The position numbers were made by a program, and so were the translations under genes. Under the pieces are notes generated by a model. The model had not been told where the DNA came from, made no database searches, and saw only the letters and a program-made list of their open reading frames with translations. Positions 50,399-59,199 of a stretch of DNA of 64,000 bases are shown here, piece after piece; position 1 is the first letter of the stretch; the number at the start of each line of letters is the position of its first letter. The stretch comes from Pseudomonas mucidolens. Its GTDB lineage: Bacteria > Pseudomonadota > Gammaproteobacteria > Pseudomonadales > Pseudomonadaceae. The stretch covers positions 248,001-312,000 of the forward strand of contig NZ_LT629802.1 in assembly GCF_900106045.1 (NCBI RefSeq). Direction: 5' to 3'.

Positions 50399-52772
50399 AT
50401 GACGAAGGAGCGTGTGAGCCACAGGGGCCCCGGGCGGCCGCAAGGCACGCAGATGAGATGGGGCCACTCGTTCCAGACGCGACTTGCCGGGGTGTTGGCG
50501 TTGCTGCTGCTGGTGGTGGTCGGTGCGGTGTATTTTGCCGTGAAAGGGGCGACCACCCGCGCCGTGGAAAACCAGGCCAAGGTGCAGTTGGAAACCGGCA
50601 GCCGGGTATTCGAGCGCTTGCTCGATCTGCGCGGGCGCCGTCTGCAATACGGACTGGATTGGTTGACCGTGGACCTGCCCTTTCGCCAGGCCGTTGCCGC
50701 CGGTCGCATCCCAGAGATTCAGGCGGCGCTGCAGCGCCATGGCACGGGCATCCGCGCCAGCGAGGTGTTTGTGCTGGGCCTGGACGGGCAGGTGATCGTC
50801 AGCACCCTGAAAGGTGTGCCTGCGGGCCAGGCCTTTCCCTATGCCGATGCGCTGCGGCATGCCAGGCGCAACGCCATGCAAATGCTGATCGTCGCCCTCG
50901 CGGGAGAACCTTACCTGCTGGTCCAGAAAGAGGTTCTCGATCCTCTGCTGGTCGCGCGGGTCGTCATGGGTTTTTCCATGGATGAAACCTTTGCCGGGGA
51001 ATTGCGCGCGCTGAGCAACCTGGAAGTGTCGTTCATGACGGTGGACGACGCCGTCCCCGGCACGTTGTTCAGCACTCAGCCGATGACCGATCGTCCGGCG
51101 ATCATCCGCGCTCTGCAAGACACCCGCACCCAGATGATCGAGTTCCACGGCCAGCGTTTTCTCAGTCAGGCCATGTCGCTGGACAATAGCGGGGAGGGCG
51201 GACAGGTCATGGCATTGTTGCAAAGTCCTCTGGACCACGCATTGCAGTCCTTCGCGCCGCTTGACCAGCAATTTCTCGGTATTGCCCTGGCGGCATTGAT
51301 CGTGTCGCTGCTGGGCGCTCTGCTGATGGCGCGACGGGTCTCGCGCCCGCTGGATGCATTGGTGCAGGCCGCCGAGCGCATCGGCGCCGGTGATTACCGC
51401 ACCCCGGTGCAGGTGCGCGGCAACGATGAGTTCAGCCTGCTGGCCCGTGCCTTTTACATTGCCGTGCGTGAACGGCAACTTGCCCATAACGCCCTGCATG
51501 ATGCGCTGACCGGCCTGCCCAACCGCGCATTGGCGATGGAGCGCCTGGGCAGCGCCATCAGCGCCCGGCGGCCGGTAGTATTGCTGTACGTGGGGATTGA
51601 AAACTACCGGGCCATCAACGAGGGTTTTGGTCCCCAGGGGGGTGGAGCAAATGCTCCGCGAAGCCAGCCGTTGCTTGCTGTCGAGCCTGTCGGCCGGTGA
51701 TACGGCGGCGCGCATCACCGGCAGCGAGTTTCTGTTGTTGCTGGAAAACACCGCGATCGACAGTGCTGTGGCTCGTGCGGATCGCTTGTATGGCCTGCTG
51801 ACGGAACCGCAGCGGGTGGGCGAGGATGAACTCAAGCATGAAGTGAGCATGGGTATCGCCGCCTATCCCGACGATGGCCTGCAGGTCGAGGAACTGATCA
51901 GTCGTGCGGCCATTGCCCGCCATGATGCGGCGGCGTTGCCCGGGTATTTGCAGATTTATCAGCAGGACCGCGACCTGGCTCACCAGCGTCAGATCAACCT
52001 GATCCGAGACCTGCGCCGCGCCGCCGTCGAGGGCGAGTTGTTCCTGTGTTACCAGCCCAAACTCGACCTCTATCATGGGCATGTGTGTCAGGCCGAAGCG
52101 TTGTTGCGTTGGCAGCATCCGACACTGGGCCTGATTTCGCCCGCTGAGTTCATTCCCCTGGCCGAACGTACCGGGAGCATGAGCAGCTTGACGCAGTGGG
52201 TGATCGAAGACGCGATCCGTCAACTCGCCGCATGGCGCGCGCAAGGCCTGGAGGTGCAGTTATCGGTGAATATCTCGGTGGATGATCTGAGCGACGAAGG
52301 GTTGGCGCTGCGCGTCACCGAGTTGCTGCAGCAGTACACGGTTTCGGCGCAACAGTTGATTTTCGAAATCACCGAAAGCGCGATCATGCACAACCCGGAA
52401 CAGGCCCTGCGCATCCTTGAGCAACTGCGCGGTTGTGGCATCAGTCTGTCCGTGGATGATTTCGGCACCGGCTACTCGTCCCTGGCCCAGCTGCAACGCC
52501 TGCCGGTGCAGGAGTTGAAGATCGACCAATCTTTCGTGCGCAACCTCGATAGCACCAGCGGCGACGGGGTGATCGTGCGTTCGACCATCGAAATGAGTCA
52601 CAACCTGGGGCTGAAGGTGGTGGCCGAAGGCGTGGAGTTTGAACCCAGCCTGGCGCTGCTCAAACAATGGCGCTGCGATACGGCCCAGGGCTATCTGATC
52701 AGCCGGCCGTTGAGCGCCATGGCGTTCGAGAGGTGGATGCGCCGGGATCGCCCCGAACGTTCACCCGTGTAG
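50399..52772 (+). pseudogene. Membrane GGDEF/EAL protein, frameshifted in a G6 run
   Basis: Coding runs in one frame to about 51640 and continues in the next frame to 52772. The switch is at GGGGGG (51637-51642); five Gs would restore the GGDEF domain (EGFGPQG-VEQML). Order: short basic N-terminus, TM helix (LAGVLALLLLVVVGAVYF), periplasmic sensor (dCache/CHASE-like), second TM (LGIALAALIVSLLGALLMA), HAMP (RRVSRPLDALVQAAERIGAGDY), GGDEF domain with degenerate GSEF, EAL domain with EALLRWQHP, FEITES, DDFGTGYS, KIDQSF and AEGVE. Intact, it would be a c-di-GMP phosphodiesterase. TAG stop lies in a REP. Could be sequencing error or slippage. Confidence 0.8.
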
Positions 52773-52807
52773 GAGCGAGCAAAGGCTGGGCGCCCCCTCG
52801 CTCCTAC
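52769..52807. repeat. Degenerate REP palindrome after the EAL gene
   Basis: Arms GTAGGAGCGAG and CTCGCTCCTAC, 17 bases apart. It contains the EAL stop TAG (52770-52772) and lies between this gene and convergent gcd; it may terminate both. Confidence 0.75.
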
Positions 52808-52824
52808 CGTTGCGCCGAGAACGC

Positions 52825-55236
52825 TTAGTCCGGCAGTTTGAACGCCATTACATAGTCACCCTGCTTGGTACCCAGGGATCCATGACCACCCGCCATGACT
52901 AGCACGTATTGCTTGCCGTCCTTGCCGGTGTAGGTCATTGGCGTGGTTTGTGCGCCTGCTGGCAGGCGACCTTCCCACAACTGTTTGCCGTTTTTCACAT
53001 CATAGGCACGCAGGTACTGGTCCAGGGTGCCGCTGAGGAACGCTACGCCACCGGCGGTGGTGAAAGGCCCACCAAGGCTTGGCACACCCATGGACAGCGG
53101 GATCGGAACCGGCGAGCTGTCACGCACGGTACCGTTTTTGTGCATCCAGATGGTCTTGTGGTTGGTCAGGTCGACTGCGGCGACGTAGCCCCAGGCCGGT
53201 GCCTGGCAAGGCAAGCCCATTGGCGACAGCATGGCTTCCAGAATCACCCCATACGGTGCGCCTTTGTTCGGCTGCACGCCTTCGGTTTCGCTGATGCGCG
53301 GACCTTGTTCGGCGATTTTTTCCGCCGGGATCATGGTCGACTTGAACGCCATGTAGCTTGGGTTGACGAAGGCAATCTGACGCACCGGGTCAACCGAAAT
53401 GCCGCCCCAGTCGAACACGCCGAAGTTGCCTGGGTAGACAATCGAGCCTTGCAGCGATGGCGGCGTGAACGGGCCGTCGTAGCGCAGGGACTTGAAGTCG
53501 ATCCGGCACAGCAGTTGGTCGAACGGAGTCACGCCCCACATGTCACGTTCCTTGAGGGGCGGTGGCATGAAGTTGAGGTCGGACTTCGGCTGGGTGGGCG
53601 AAGTGTGATCGCCGGCCACCGCGCCTTGTGGCGCCGGGATTTCATTGATCGGTACCACAGGCTCGCCGGTCGCACGGTCCAGCACGTAGATGCTGCCTTG
53701 CTTGGTCGACGCCATCACCGCTTGCTTCACGCCGTCGGCGGTCTTGATATCGATCAGGGTTGGCTGGCCACCCACGTCCATGTCCCACAGGTCATGGTGA
53801 GTGAACTGGTAGTGCCAGCGTACTTTCCCGGTGTCGATGTCCAGCGCGGTCAGGCCGGCTGCGTGCAGCTCCGACTCAGGCGTACGGTTGCCACCGAACT
53901 GGTCCGGGGTCTGGTTGCCCATCGGCAGGTACAGCATGCCGAGCTTTTCATCCACCGCGAACATCGACCACATATTGGGCGAATTGCGGGTGTAAGTCTC
54001 GCCTTCGGCGATCGGCGTGGTGTCGTCCGGGTTGCCGCTGTCCCAGTTCCACACCAGCTTGCCGGTGTGCACGTCGAACGCGCGGATCACACCGCTAGGT
54101 TCGTCGACGGAGACGTTGTCGGTCACGTGACCACCGATGACCACCAGGTTCTTGGTGACCGCTGGCGGCGAGGTGGAGTAGTAACCACCGGGAGCGAAAG
54201 CACCAATGTTGGCGCTCAGGTCGACCTGACCTTTGTCACCGAAGTCCTCGCACATCTTGCCGGTGTCGGCGTTCAGCGCGATCAGGCGGGTGTCGGCGGT
54301 CGGCAGGAAGATCCGGCGCGGGCAGACGTTGGTCGCGGGGGCGGCAGCGTCAGTGACCGGGCTCTGCTCAGTGGCCGCATAGGCTGCGTCATCATGATAC
54401 GTCACGCCACGGCACGTCATGTGCGCCCAACCCTTGAAGTTCTCGGCTTTTTGCGTCGAGAGCTTCGGATCGAAACGCCAGATTTCCTTGCCGGTGTCCG
54501 GATCAAGCGCGATCACCTGGCTGTGCGGTGTGCACACGTAAAGCATGCCGTTGACTTTCAGCGGGGTGTTTTCCGCGGTGGTTTCACCGGGATCGCCAGG
54601 ACCAGGAATGTCGCCGGTGCGATAGGTCCACGCCGGCTCGAGCGTGTGGGCGTTTTCCGGGGTGATCTGCGCCAGGGGCGAGTAACGGTCACCGAACGCC
54701 GAACGGCCGTAGGAGTTCCAGTCGCCATCGGGTTGGGCCGGGGCGGTATTGGTCATGCCCGGCACCGCATCGCGATCCAGTTGACCCTTGATTTCACCGG
54801 GGTTGGTGAACTGGCTGGCGACGGCGGTTGCACCGGCCAACACCACGGCAATGCTCAGTGCGCCCGTGCCCAGCGGCGCGGGTTGACCACGCAGCAACGG
54901 ACGCCGGAACCACGGCAGCAGCATGACGATGCCCAGGCCGAACAGCAGCGCCAGGCGTGGCACCAGTTGCCACCAGTCCAGGCCGACTTCCCACAGCGCC
55001 CAGGCGGTACTGGCGAACAGCACCAGTGCGTACAAGCCCAGCGCCGCGCTGCGCGTGGCCAGCAGCAGGATGCCGGTGAGGGTGATGCCAATACCGGCTA
55101 GCAGGTAGTACAGCGACCCGCCGAGCATGCTCAGCTTGATCCCCCCGGCCAACAGGGCAAGGCCCATGATCAGCAGCAAGATCCCCAGCAGCCTTGGCAG
55201 TAGGCGGCTTGGACTCGAAGCACTGTCAGTGCTCAT
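52825..55236 (-). CDS. gcd: Membrane-bound PQQ-dependent glucose dehydrogenase Gcd
   Basis: An 803-residue quinoprotein. Five N-terminal membrane helices (first LPRLLGILLLIMGLALLAGG, last ending near residue 140) anchor a periplasmic eight-bladed propeller starting DWNSYGRSAFGDRYSPL. Propeller landmarks include GGHVTDNVSVDEPSGVIRAFD, NMWSMFAVDEKLGMLYLPMGN, HHDLWDMDVGGQPTL and GGHGSLGTKQGDYVMAFKLP. It oxidises glucose to gluconate in the periplasm, feeding electrons to ubiquinone; gluconate acidification underlies mineral phosphate solubilisation. oprB is not adjacent. Confidence 0.96.
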   Translation of the reverse strand: MSTDSASSPSRLLPRLLGILLLIMGLALLAGGIKLSMLGGSLYYLLAGIGITLTGILLLATRSAALGLYALVLFASTAWALWEVGLDWWQLVPRLALLFGLGIVMLLPWFRRPLLRGQPAPLGTGALSIAVVLAGATAVASQFTNPGEIKGQLDRDAVPGMTNTAPAQPDGDWNSYGRSAFGDRYSPLAQITPENAHTLEPAWTYRTGDIPGPGDPGETTAENTPLKVNGMLYVCTPHSQVIALDPDTGKEIWRFDPKLSTQKAENFKGWAHMTCRGVTYHDDAAYAATEQSPVTDAAAPATNVCPRRIFLPTADTRLIALNADTGKMCEDFGDKGQVDLSANIGAFAPGGYYSTSPPAVTKNLVVIGGHVTDNVSVDEPSGVIRAFDVHTGKLVWNWDSGNPDDTTPIAEGETYTRNSPNMWSMFAVDEKLGMLYLPMGNQTPDQFGGNRTPESELHAAGLTALDIDTGKVRWHYQFTHHDLWDMDVGGQPTLIDIKTADGVKQAVMASTKQGSIYVLDRATGEPVVPINEIPAPQGAVAGDHTSPTQPKSDLNFMPPPLKERDMWGVTPFDQLLCRIDFKSLRYDGPFTPPSLQGSIVYPGNFGVFDWGGISVDPVRQIAFVNPSYMAFKSTMIPAEKIAEQGPRISETEGVQPNKGAPYGVILEAMLSPMGLPCQAPAWGYVAAVDLTNHKTIWMHKNGTVRDSSPVPIPLSMGVPSLGGPFTTAGGVAFLSGTLDQYLRAYDVKNGKQLWEGRLPAGAQTTPMTYTGKDGKQYVLVMAGGHGSLGTKQGDYVMAFKLPD

Positions 55237-55673
55237 AGTGTTGTTCTCCGTGACGTTTAAAAAATGTAGTCCGCGTTGTTCACTGTAGATGACGATACGG
55301 CGCGGGCGTTGGTTCAGCTTTAAAACTGTTGTTTTTCCGCGAAGGCGCTTCGGCTACGGGCAGCCCGAGCAATCCCCGCGCGCAGGTCTTTTCAAGACAG
55401 CGCTGTCTGTGCGGTAAGGGGAGTGCGGCAAGATCGGGCCGGCCGAGGAGTGAAACGTTTCAGGGTGTAACGACAAGGATAATGCGCCGGCTTCTCAAGA
55501 GAAAGCGTCATTCGCAAGATGGAGCGTTTCGTATTTGGTAATAGTGAACGCTACGCGGGCCTGGCGATCCTGCTAAAGCACCTGTGCGGTTATAGTAAAG
55601 GCCCTGCTTCCACCCGCCGGATCCCTCGGCTAAGGTGCGCGGCTTAATTTTTATTTTGACCAAAAGGCTTGGC
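55237..55673. other. Intergenic region upstream of gcd and the VF530 gene
   Basis: About 440 bases between divergent genes. A TATAGT at 55591-55596 could be the -10 of the VF530 gene, without a convincing -35. No coding sequence or repeat was recognised. Confidence 0.4.
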
Positions 55674-55919
55674 ATGTCCCCACAGCACCCGACTCAATCG
55701 CAGGACCCACTGCACGGCGTCACCCTGGAACAGGTGCTTACCGCCCTGGTGGCTCACTATCAATGGGAAGGGCTGGCCGAGCGTATCAATATCCGCTGTT
55801 TCTCCAGCGATCCGAGCATCAAGTCGAGCCTGTCGTTCTTGCGCAAGACGCCGTGGGCGCGGGAGAAAGTCGAGGGGCTGTACGTCAAGCTGATGCGCAC
55901 CAAACGTCCTCGGGACTGA
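55674..55919 (+). CDS. VF530-family DNA-binding protein
   Basis: An 81-residue protein of the VF530 (DUF2132) family: [33 protein letters not shown], then [20 protein letters not shown] and a short basic tail [10 protein letters not shown]. The family solution structure binds double-stranded DNA; its role is unknown. ATG 55674 is preceded by AAGG; an earlier in-frame ATG lies in unrelated leader sequence. It starts four bases before a membrane-protein gene and is probably co-transcribed. Confidence 0.9.
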   Translation: MSPQHPTQSQDPLHGVTLEQVLTALVAHYQWEGLAERINIRCFSSDPSIKSSLSFLRKTPWAREKVEGLYVKLMRTKRPRD

Positions 55920-55923
55920 CCGC

Positions 55924-56544
55924 ATGCGAGCGTATATCGCGGGGGCCGCGCTGGCCGGTTGGGCAGGGTTGGTGATTCAGCAGTACCTGGTTTTCTATTC
56001 GCGCTGGAGCGTGGACGCCAGCCTGCTGGGCGGGTTGGTGGGTTTTTTCAGCTTCTTCACGGTGCTCACCAATACCCTGGCGGCGGTAGTACTGAGCTAT
56101 GCGTGGGTGAAGCGTTCTTCCGCCGGGCGAGCGTTTTTCCAGCAGCCTGTGGTCAGCAGTGGGATTGCCGTGAGCATTGTGCTGGTGGGCGTCGCCTACA
56201 ACCTGTTACTGCGGCATTTGTGGAGCCCTCAGGGGCTTCAATTCATCGCCGATGAACTGCTTCATGACGTGATGCCATTGTTGTTTTTCGGCTACTGGTG
56301 GCTGTGTGTGCCCAAGGGCACTTTGCGCGCTAAACACATCGGGCTGTGGGTGATTTATCCATTGCTGTACTTCGTCTACCTGCTGCTGCGTGGGCATGTG
56401 GTGGGGCAGTATCAATACCCGTTCCTAGATGTTGATACGTTGGGTTATCCACAGGTGTTGGTGAATGCCGGTGGAATACTGGCGGGATTCGTGGGGATTG
56501 CCTTGGCGATTGTGGGGTTGGATAGAGTGGCCAGGGCTTCGTAG
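55924..56544 (+). CDS. Pr6Pr family integral membrane protein
   Basis: A 206-residue protein with about six hydrophobic helices: AALAGWAGLVIQQYLVFY at the start, VGFFSFFTVLTNTLAAVVLSY, VSIVLVGVAYNLLLRHLW, HDVMPLLFFGYWWLCVPKG, WVIYPLLYFVYLLLRG and a final helix. The FTVLTNT motif and HDVMPLLF segment are typical of Pr6Pr proteins. Biochemical role is unknown. The gene follows the VF530 gene with a four-base gap. Confidence 0.85.
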   Translation: MRAYIAGAALAGWAGLVIQQYLVFYSRWSVDASLLGGLVGFFSFFTVLTNTLAAVVLSYAWVKRSSAGRAFFQQPVVSSGIAVSIVLVGVAYNLLLRHLWSPQGLQFIADELLHDVMPLLFFGYWWLCVPKGTLRAKHIGLWVIYPLLYFVYLLLRGHVVGQYQYPFLDVDTLGYPQVLVNAGGILAGFVGIALAIVGLDRVARAS

Positions 56545-57247
56545 GCGGATGTGTGCTGGGTGCGCCCATGCGGCAAATTGAACAGCTGTTTTGATTTGCG
56601 GTGAATGGTTTTTGGGTGCTTGGCGTGAGGGCCGCCCCTCACCCTAACCCTCTCCCGGAGGGAGAGGGGACTGATTGGGGGATATTGGCGGTTTAGGGTG
56701 ACCTGGACATTCAGCTTTGAATCCACAATCAACGCAGCAAATTGAAGAGCTGTTTGGGACTGTCAGATGTTTTGGTTTTACCCCTCTCCCGGAGGGCATA
56801 GGTATCTACACAGCTTTGCCTCCACGCTTAAATCCAAGCAGGTCGGGCTGTTGTGGCGAGCGGGCTTGGCCTAATACCGTTCAGTTAAGCAAATAGCGTC
56901 CACTGTAGGAGCGAGCTTGCTCGCGAAAAACGTCAACGATAACGCGTGCATTCTGGATAAACGCGGTGCCTATGAGTTCTTCGCGAGCAAGAGCTAGGCG
57001 CCCTCCTGCTCCCACAAAAACCTTAACTGAACGGCATTAGGGCTTGTCGGAGCGCCGCATCGCCCGCGCTGGGCTGCGAAGCAGCCCCCAAAACCAGCCG
57101 CTACGGAGTATCTGATACACCGTATTCGGCTTACGGGGGCTGCTTCGCAGCCCGACGCGGGGCGAGCCCGCTCGCCACAGGGAAATTTTCAGTCTTAACT
57201 GAGCGGCGTTGTCCCTTGGGGGGCAAGACGGCCAGGCGACTGCCGCT
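56545..57247. repeat. Cluster of nested repeats (no genes)
   Basis: About 700 non-coding bases. Contents: a family-B repeat (56635-56735) flanked by GCAAATTGAACAGCTGTTT (56573-56591) and GCAAATTGAAGAGCTGTTT (56737-56755); an outer pair GTGGCGAGCGGGCT (near 56854) / AGCCCGCTCGCCAC (ending 57179); inside it TAATACCGTTCAGTTAAG (56872) / CTTAACTGAACGGCATTA (57022); a disrupted REPIN (56905 to about 57015); and a REP doublet GGGCTGCGAAGCAGCCCCC (57071) / GGGGGCTGCTTCGCAGCCC (57135). Confidence 0.75.
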
Positions 57248-58015
57248 TCACTCCGTATCACTGCCCTCGGCACGCCAGTAGCCGACGGCCTTGACGAATT
57301 CTTCATTCAACTTATGCACATCCAATAGCAGCCGTCGAACCTGGCGGGAGACTTTGGTTTCGGTCGCTACCCACGCATATAACGATCCGCTGGGTACGCG
57401 CAGGTGCTGAACGGTGGTCAACAGATCAGCCTCGCCGCGCACCACCCACTTCACCTCCAGATCCGCCGCGCTTGGCAGCGTCTGTTTCTCCGCCGCATCG
57501 GCCACTTCAATCACCGCCAGTACCTTACGTCCGGCTGGCAGTTCTTCCAGGCGTCGGGCGATGGCGGGCAGGGCGGTTTCATCGCCGATCAGCAGGTAGC
57601 TGTCGAAGATGTCCGGCACGATCATCGAGCCCCGTGGTCCGCCGATATACAGGTGCTGGCCGGGCTGGGCCTGTTCGGCCCAGGTGGCCGCAGGGCCATC
57701 ACCGTGCAGCACGAAATCGATGTCCAACTCGCCGCTGTCCAGGTCGAAGCGGCGCGGCGTGTAGTCGCGCATCGGCGGCTGCGGCCCGTCACCCTTGATG
57801 CTGAATGCCGGACTCTCCAGCGCGGCCCGTTCGGCGGCGTTCTGCGGGAATAACAGCTTGATATGGTCATCGCTGCCCAGGCTGATAAAACCGGCCAGTT
57901 GCTCGCCGCCCAAGGTGATGCGGCGCATGCGTGGCGTGATGTCGACAACACGCAGTACGTCCAGGCGACGGCGTTTGATCTCGTGGGTGACGCGGTGAAT
58001 GGCTGGCGTATCCAT
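57248..58015 (-). CDS. Siderophore-interacting protein (ViuB-like flavin reductase)
   Basis: A 255-residue protein with FAD-binding beta barrel (TPRMRRITLGGEQLAGF, PAFSIKGDG, RDYTPRRFD) and the NAD(P)H domain (YLLIGDETALPAIARRLEELP). Family members reduce ferric siderophores to release iron in the cytoplasm. The start ATG 58015 (MDTPAIHRV) has AGGGGA upstream; an open frame extends further but without support. No Fur box was recognised upstream, which is unusual for this family. Confidence 0.88.
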   Translation of the reverse strand: MDTPAIHRVTHEIKRRRLDVLRVVDITPRMRRITLGGEQLAGFISLGSDDHIKLLFPQNAAERAALESPAFSIKGDGPQPPMRDYTPRRFDLDSGELDIDFVLHGDGPAATWAEQAQPGQHLYIGGPRGSMIVPDIFDSYLLIGDETALPAIARRLEELPAGRKVLAVIEVADAAEKQTLPSAADLEVKWVVRGEADLLTTVQHLRVPSGSLYAWVATETKVSRQVRRLLLDVHKLNEEFVKAVGYWRAEGSDTE

Positions 58016-58570
58016 GGGGTTTCCCCTGTACAGGTGGGACGGACGGGCCGTCGACGAAGTCATTGCGCAGGCCCGCAGTGCACCTGCTTTATAACGACGT
58101 TTGACGGCCGAGATTGTGTAATTTTCTTCACCCGCGTGCCTTGCCGTTGATCGATTAACCCGCTCGGAAAACATGTTTCTGGGGGGGCTTTTAAGCGCAG
58201 GGTATAAATAGATTTAGAGTGGTTGCTCAAACTTTTGCTGATACGTTTTGTGCCTGTTAGATGTTGTTTTTTTGTAGTACCGTTCTGACAGTTCTTATTA
58301 AGTTATTTACTCTAATGGAATGTAGTCCGTGTATTACAGCTGATTTAAAAGTTTTGGCAAAATGCCATATTTTTCCGTTGGCCCCTGATTCCAAAGGGCT
58401 ACACGTCAGAGCGAACTAACTTGCATACGGCTTTTTTGATTCGGTAGATCATTGTCCGGCGTTGCAGCAGTACAACTTGCTGCAACGTGTCTGGTTGTAA
58501 CTCATCGGGAGTTAAGACTCTTGATTCAACTTACGACGCTCTATTCAACGTCAAAAAACAGGTATCTAAC
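58016..58570. promoter_or_regulatory. AT-rich control region of the fimbrial operon
   Basis: The only long AT-rich stretch in the window, particularly 58200-58400 with long T runs and ATTAAGTTATTTACTC. A 10-bp inverted repeat CGTTGCAGCA / TGCTGCAACG (58460-58487) lies 84 bases before the pilin ATG. Such AT-rich promoters of surface-fibre genes are typical targets of MvaT/H-NS-type silencers in Pseudomonas; the promoter itself was not fixed. Confidence 0.5.
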
Positions 58571-59077
58571 ATGTTCAAAAAGTTCGCGATTGTTGCACCA
58601 CTGGCTGTTATGGCGCTGAATTCCTCGATGGCATTTGCCGCCGGTGAAGCCAGCCACACCGTAAACCTCAAGGCAAATATCCCGACGCAAGTGTTCCATG
58701 TCCAGCCGCGTGACCCGAACTGGGGCCAGGATGAAACCATGAACTACAACCTGGTTTCTGGTGAATTGGCCCAATTGAGCGCGATTTACGACATGAAAAA
58801 CACCAACGGTTCCATCAACGCCTACATCGAAGGCGGCCCGGCGGCGTTGTTCAATGGTGACGCGGCTCAAAACATTGCGCTGACCACCACCCTCAATGGC
58901 GTCACCCTGACCGGCACCCCGCAGGAAGTGGTTAACGAAGCCGATTCCACTCCAGGGGTTGGCGCACAGATGGTCATCGCTGCCGCCAAGCCTACTGCGA
59001 CCCAGCGTGGTAGCTACACCGCGGTCCTGCCACTGGTATTCGACGCGGTCCTGCCGCCCGTACCGCTAAAGCCTTGA
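58571..59077 (+). CDS. CS1-type fimbrial major pilin
   Basis: A 168-residue protein with Sec signal (MFKKFAIVAPLAVMALNSS...AFA) and a mature start AGEASHTVNLKANIPTQVFHVQP, which is the donor-strand region of alternate chaperone-usher (alpha) fimbriae such as CFA/I and CblA. The end SYTAVLPLVFDAVLPP closes the Ig-like fold. No cysteines, also typical. The next genes encode usher, chaperone and minor pilin. Position first behind an AT-rich region and before an attenuator fits the most abundant subunit. Confidence 0.88.
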   Translation: MFKKFAIVAPLAVMALNSSMAFAAGEASHTVNLKANIPTQVFHVQPRDPNWGQDETMNYNLVSGELAQLSAIYDMKNTNGSINAYIEGGPAALFNGDAAQNIALTTTLNGVTLTGTPQEVVNEADSTPGVGAQMVIAAAKPTATQRGSYTAVLPLVFDAVLPPVPLKP

Positions 59078-59122
59078 TGGTGATCATTGCCCGTTGAACC
59101 AAGTGTTCGCGGGCAGGTGTTT

Positions 59123-59166
59123 ACAGGTCGGCCGGATTAAATCCCAGGTCCGCCGACCTGTTTTTT
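59123..59166 (+). terminator. Attenuator between pilin and usher genes
   Basis: ACAGGTCGGC / GCCGACCTGT stem (10 bp) with a 19-base loop and T6. Partial termination here would give many pilin transcripts per usher transcript. 34 bases remain before the usher start. Confidence 0.85.
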
Positions 59167-59199
59167 GTCCCTGTCCCTTGGCATTCAGAGTATCTGTTC

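Noticed and set aside
52909..55101. 730-codon open frame antisense to gcd
   Set aside because: Shadow of the glucose dehydrogenase gene; composition (His, Arg, Val, Ala rich) is typical of reverse frames.
58016..58200. Fur box upstream of the siderophore-interacting protein gene
   Set aside because: No GATAAT-type hexamer array could be found in this segment.
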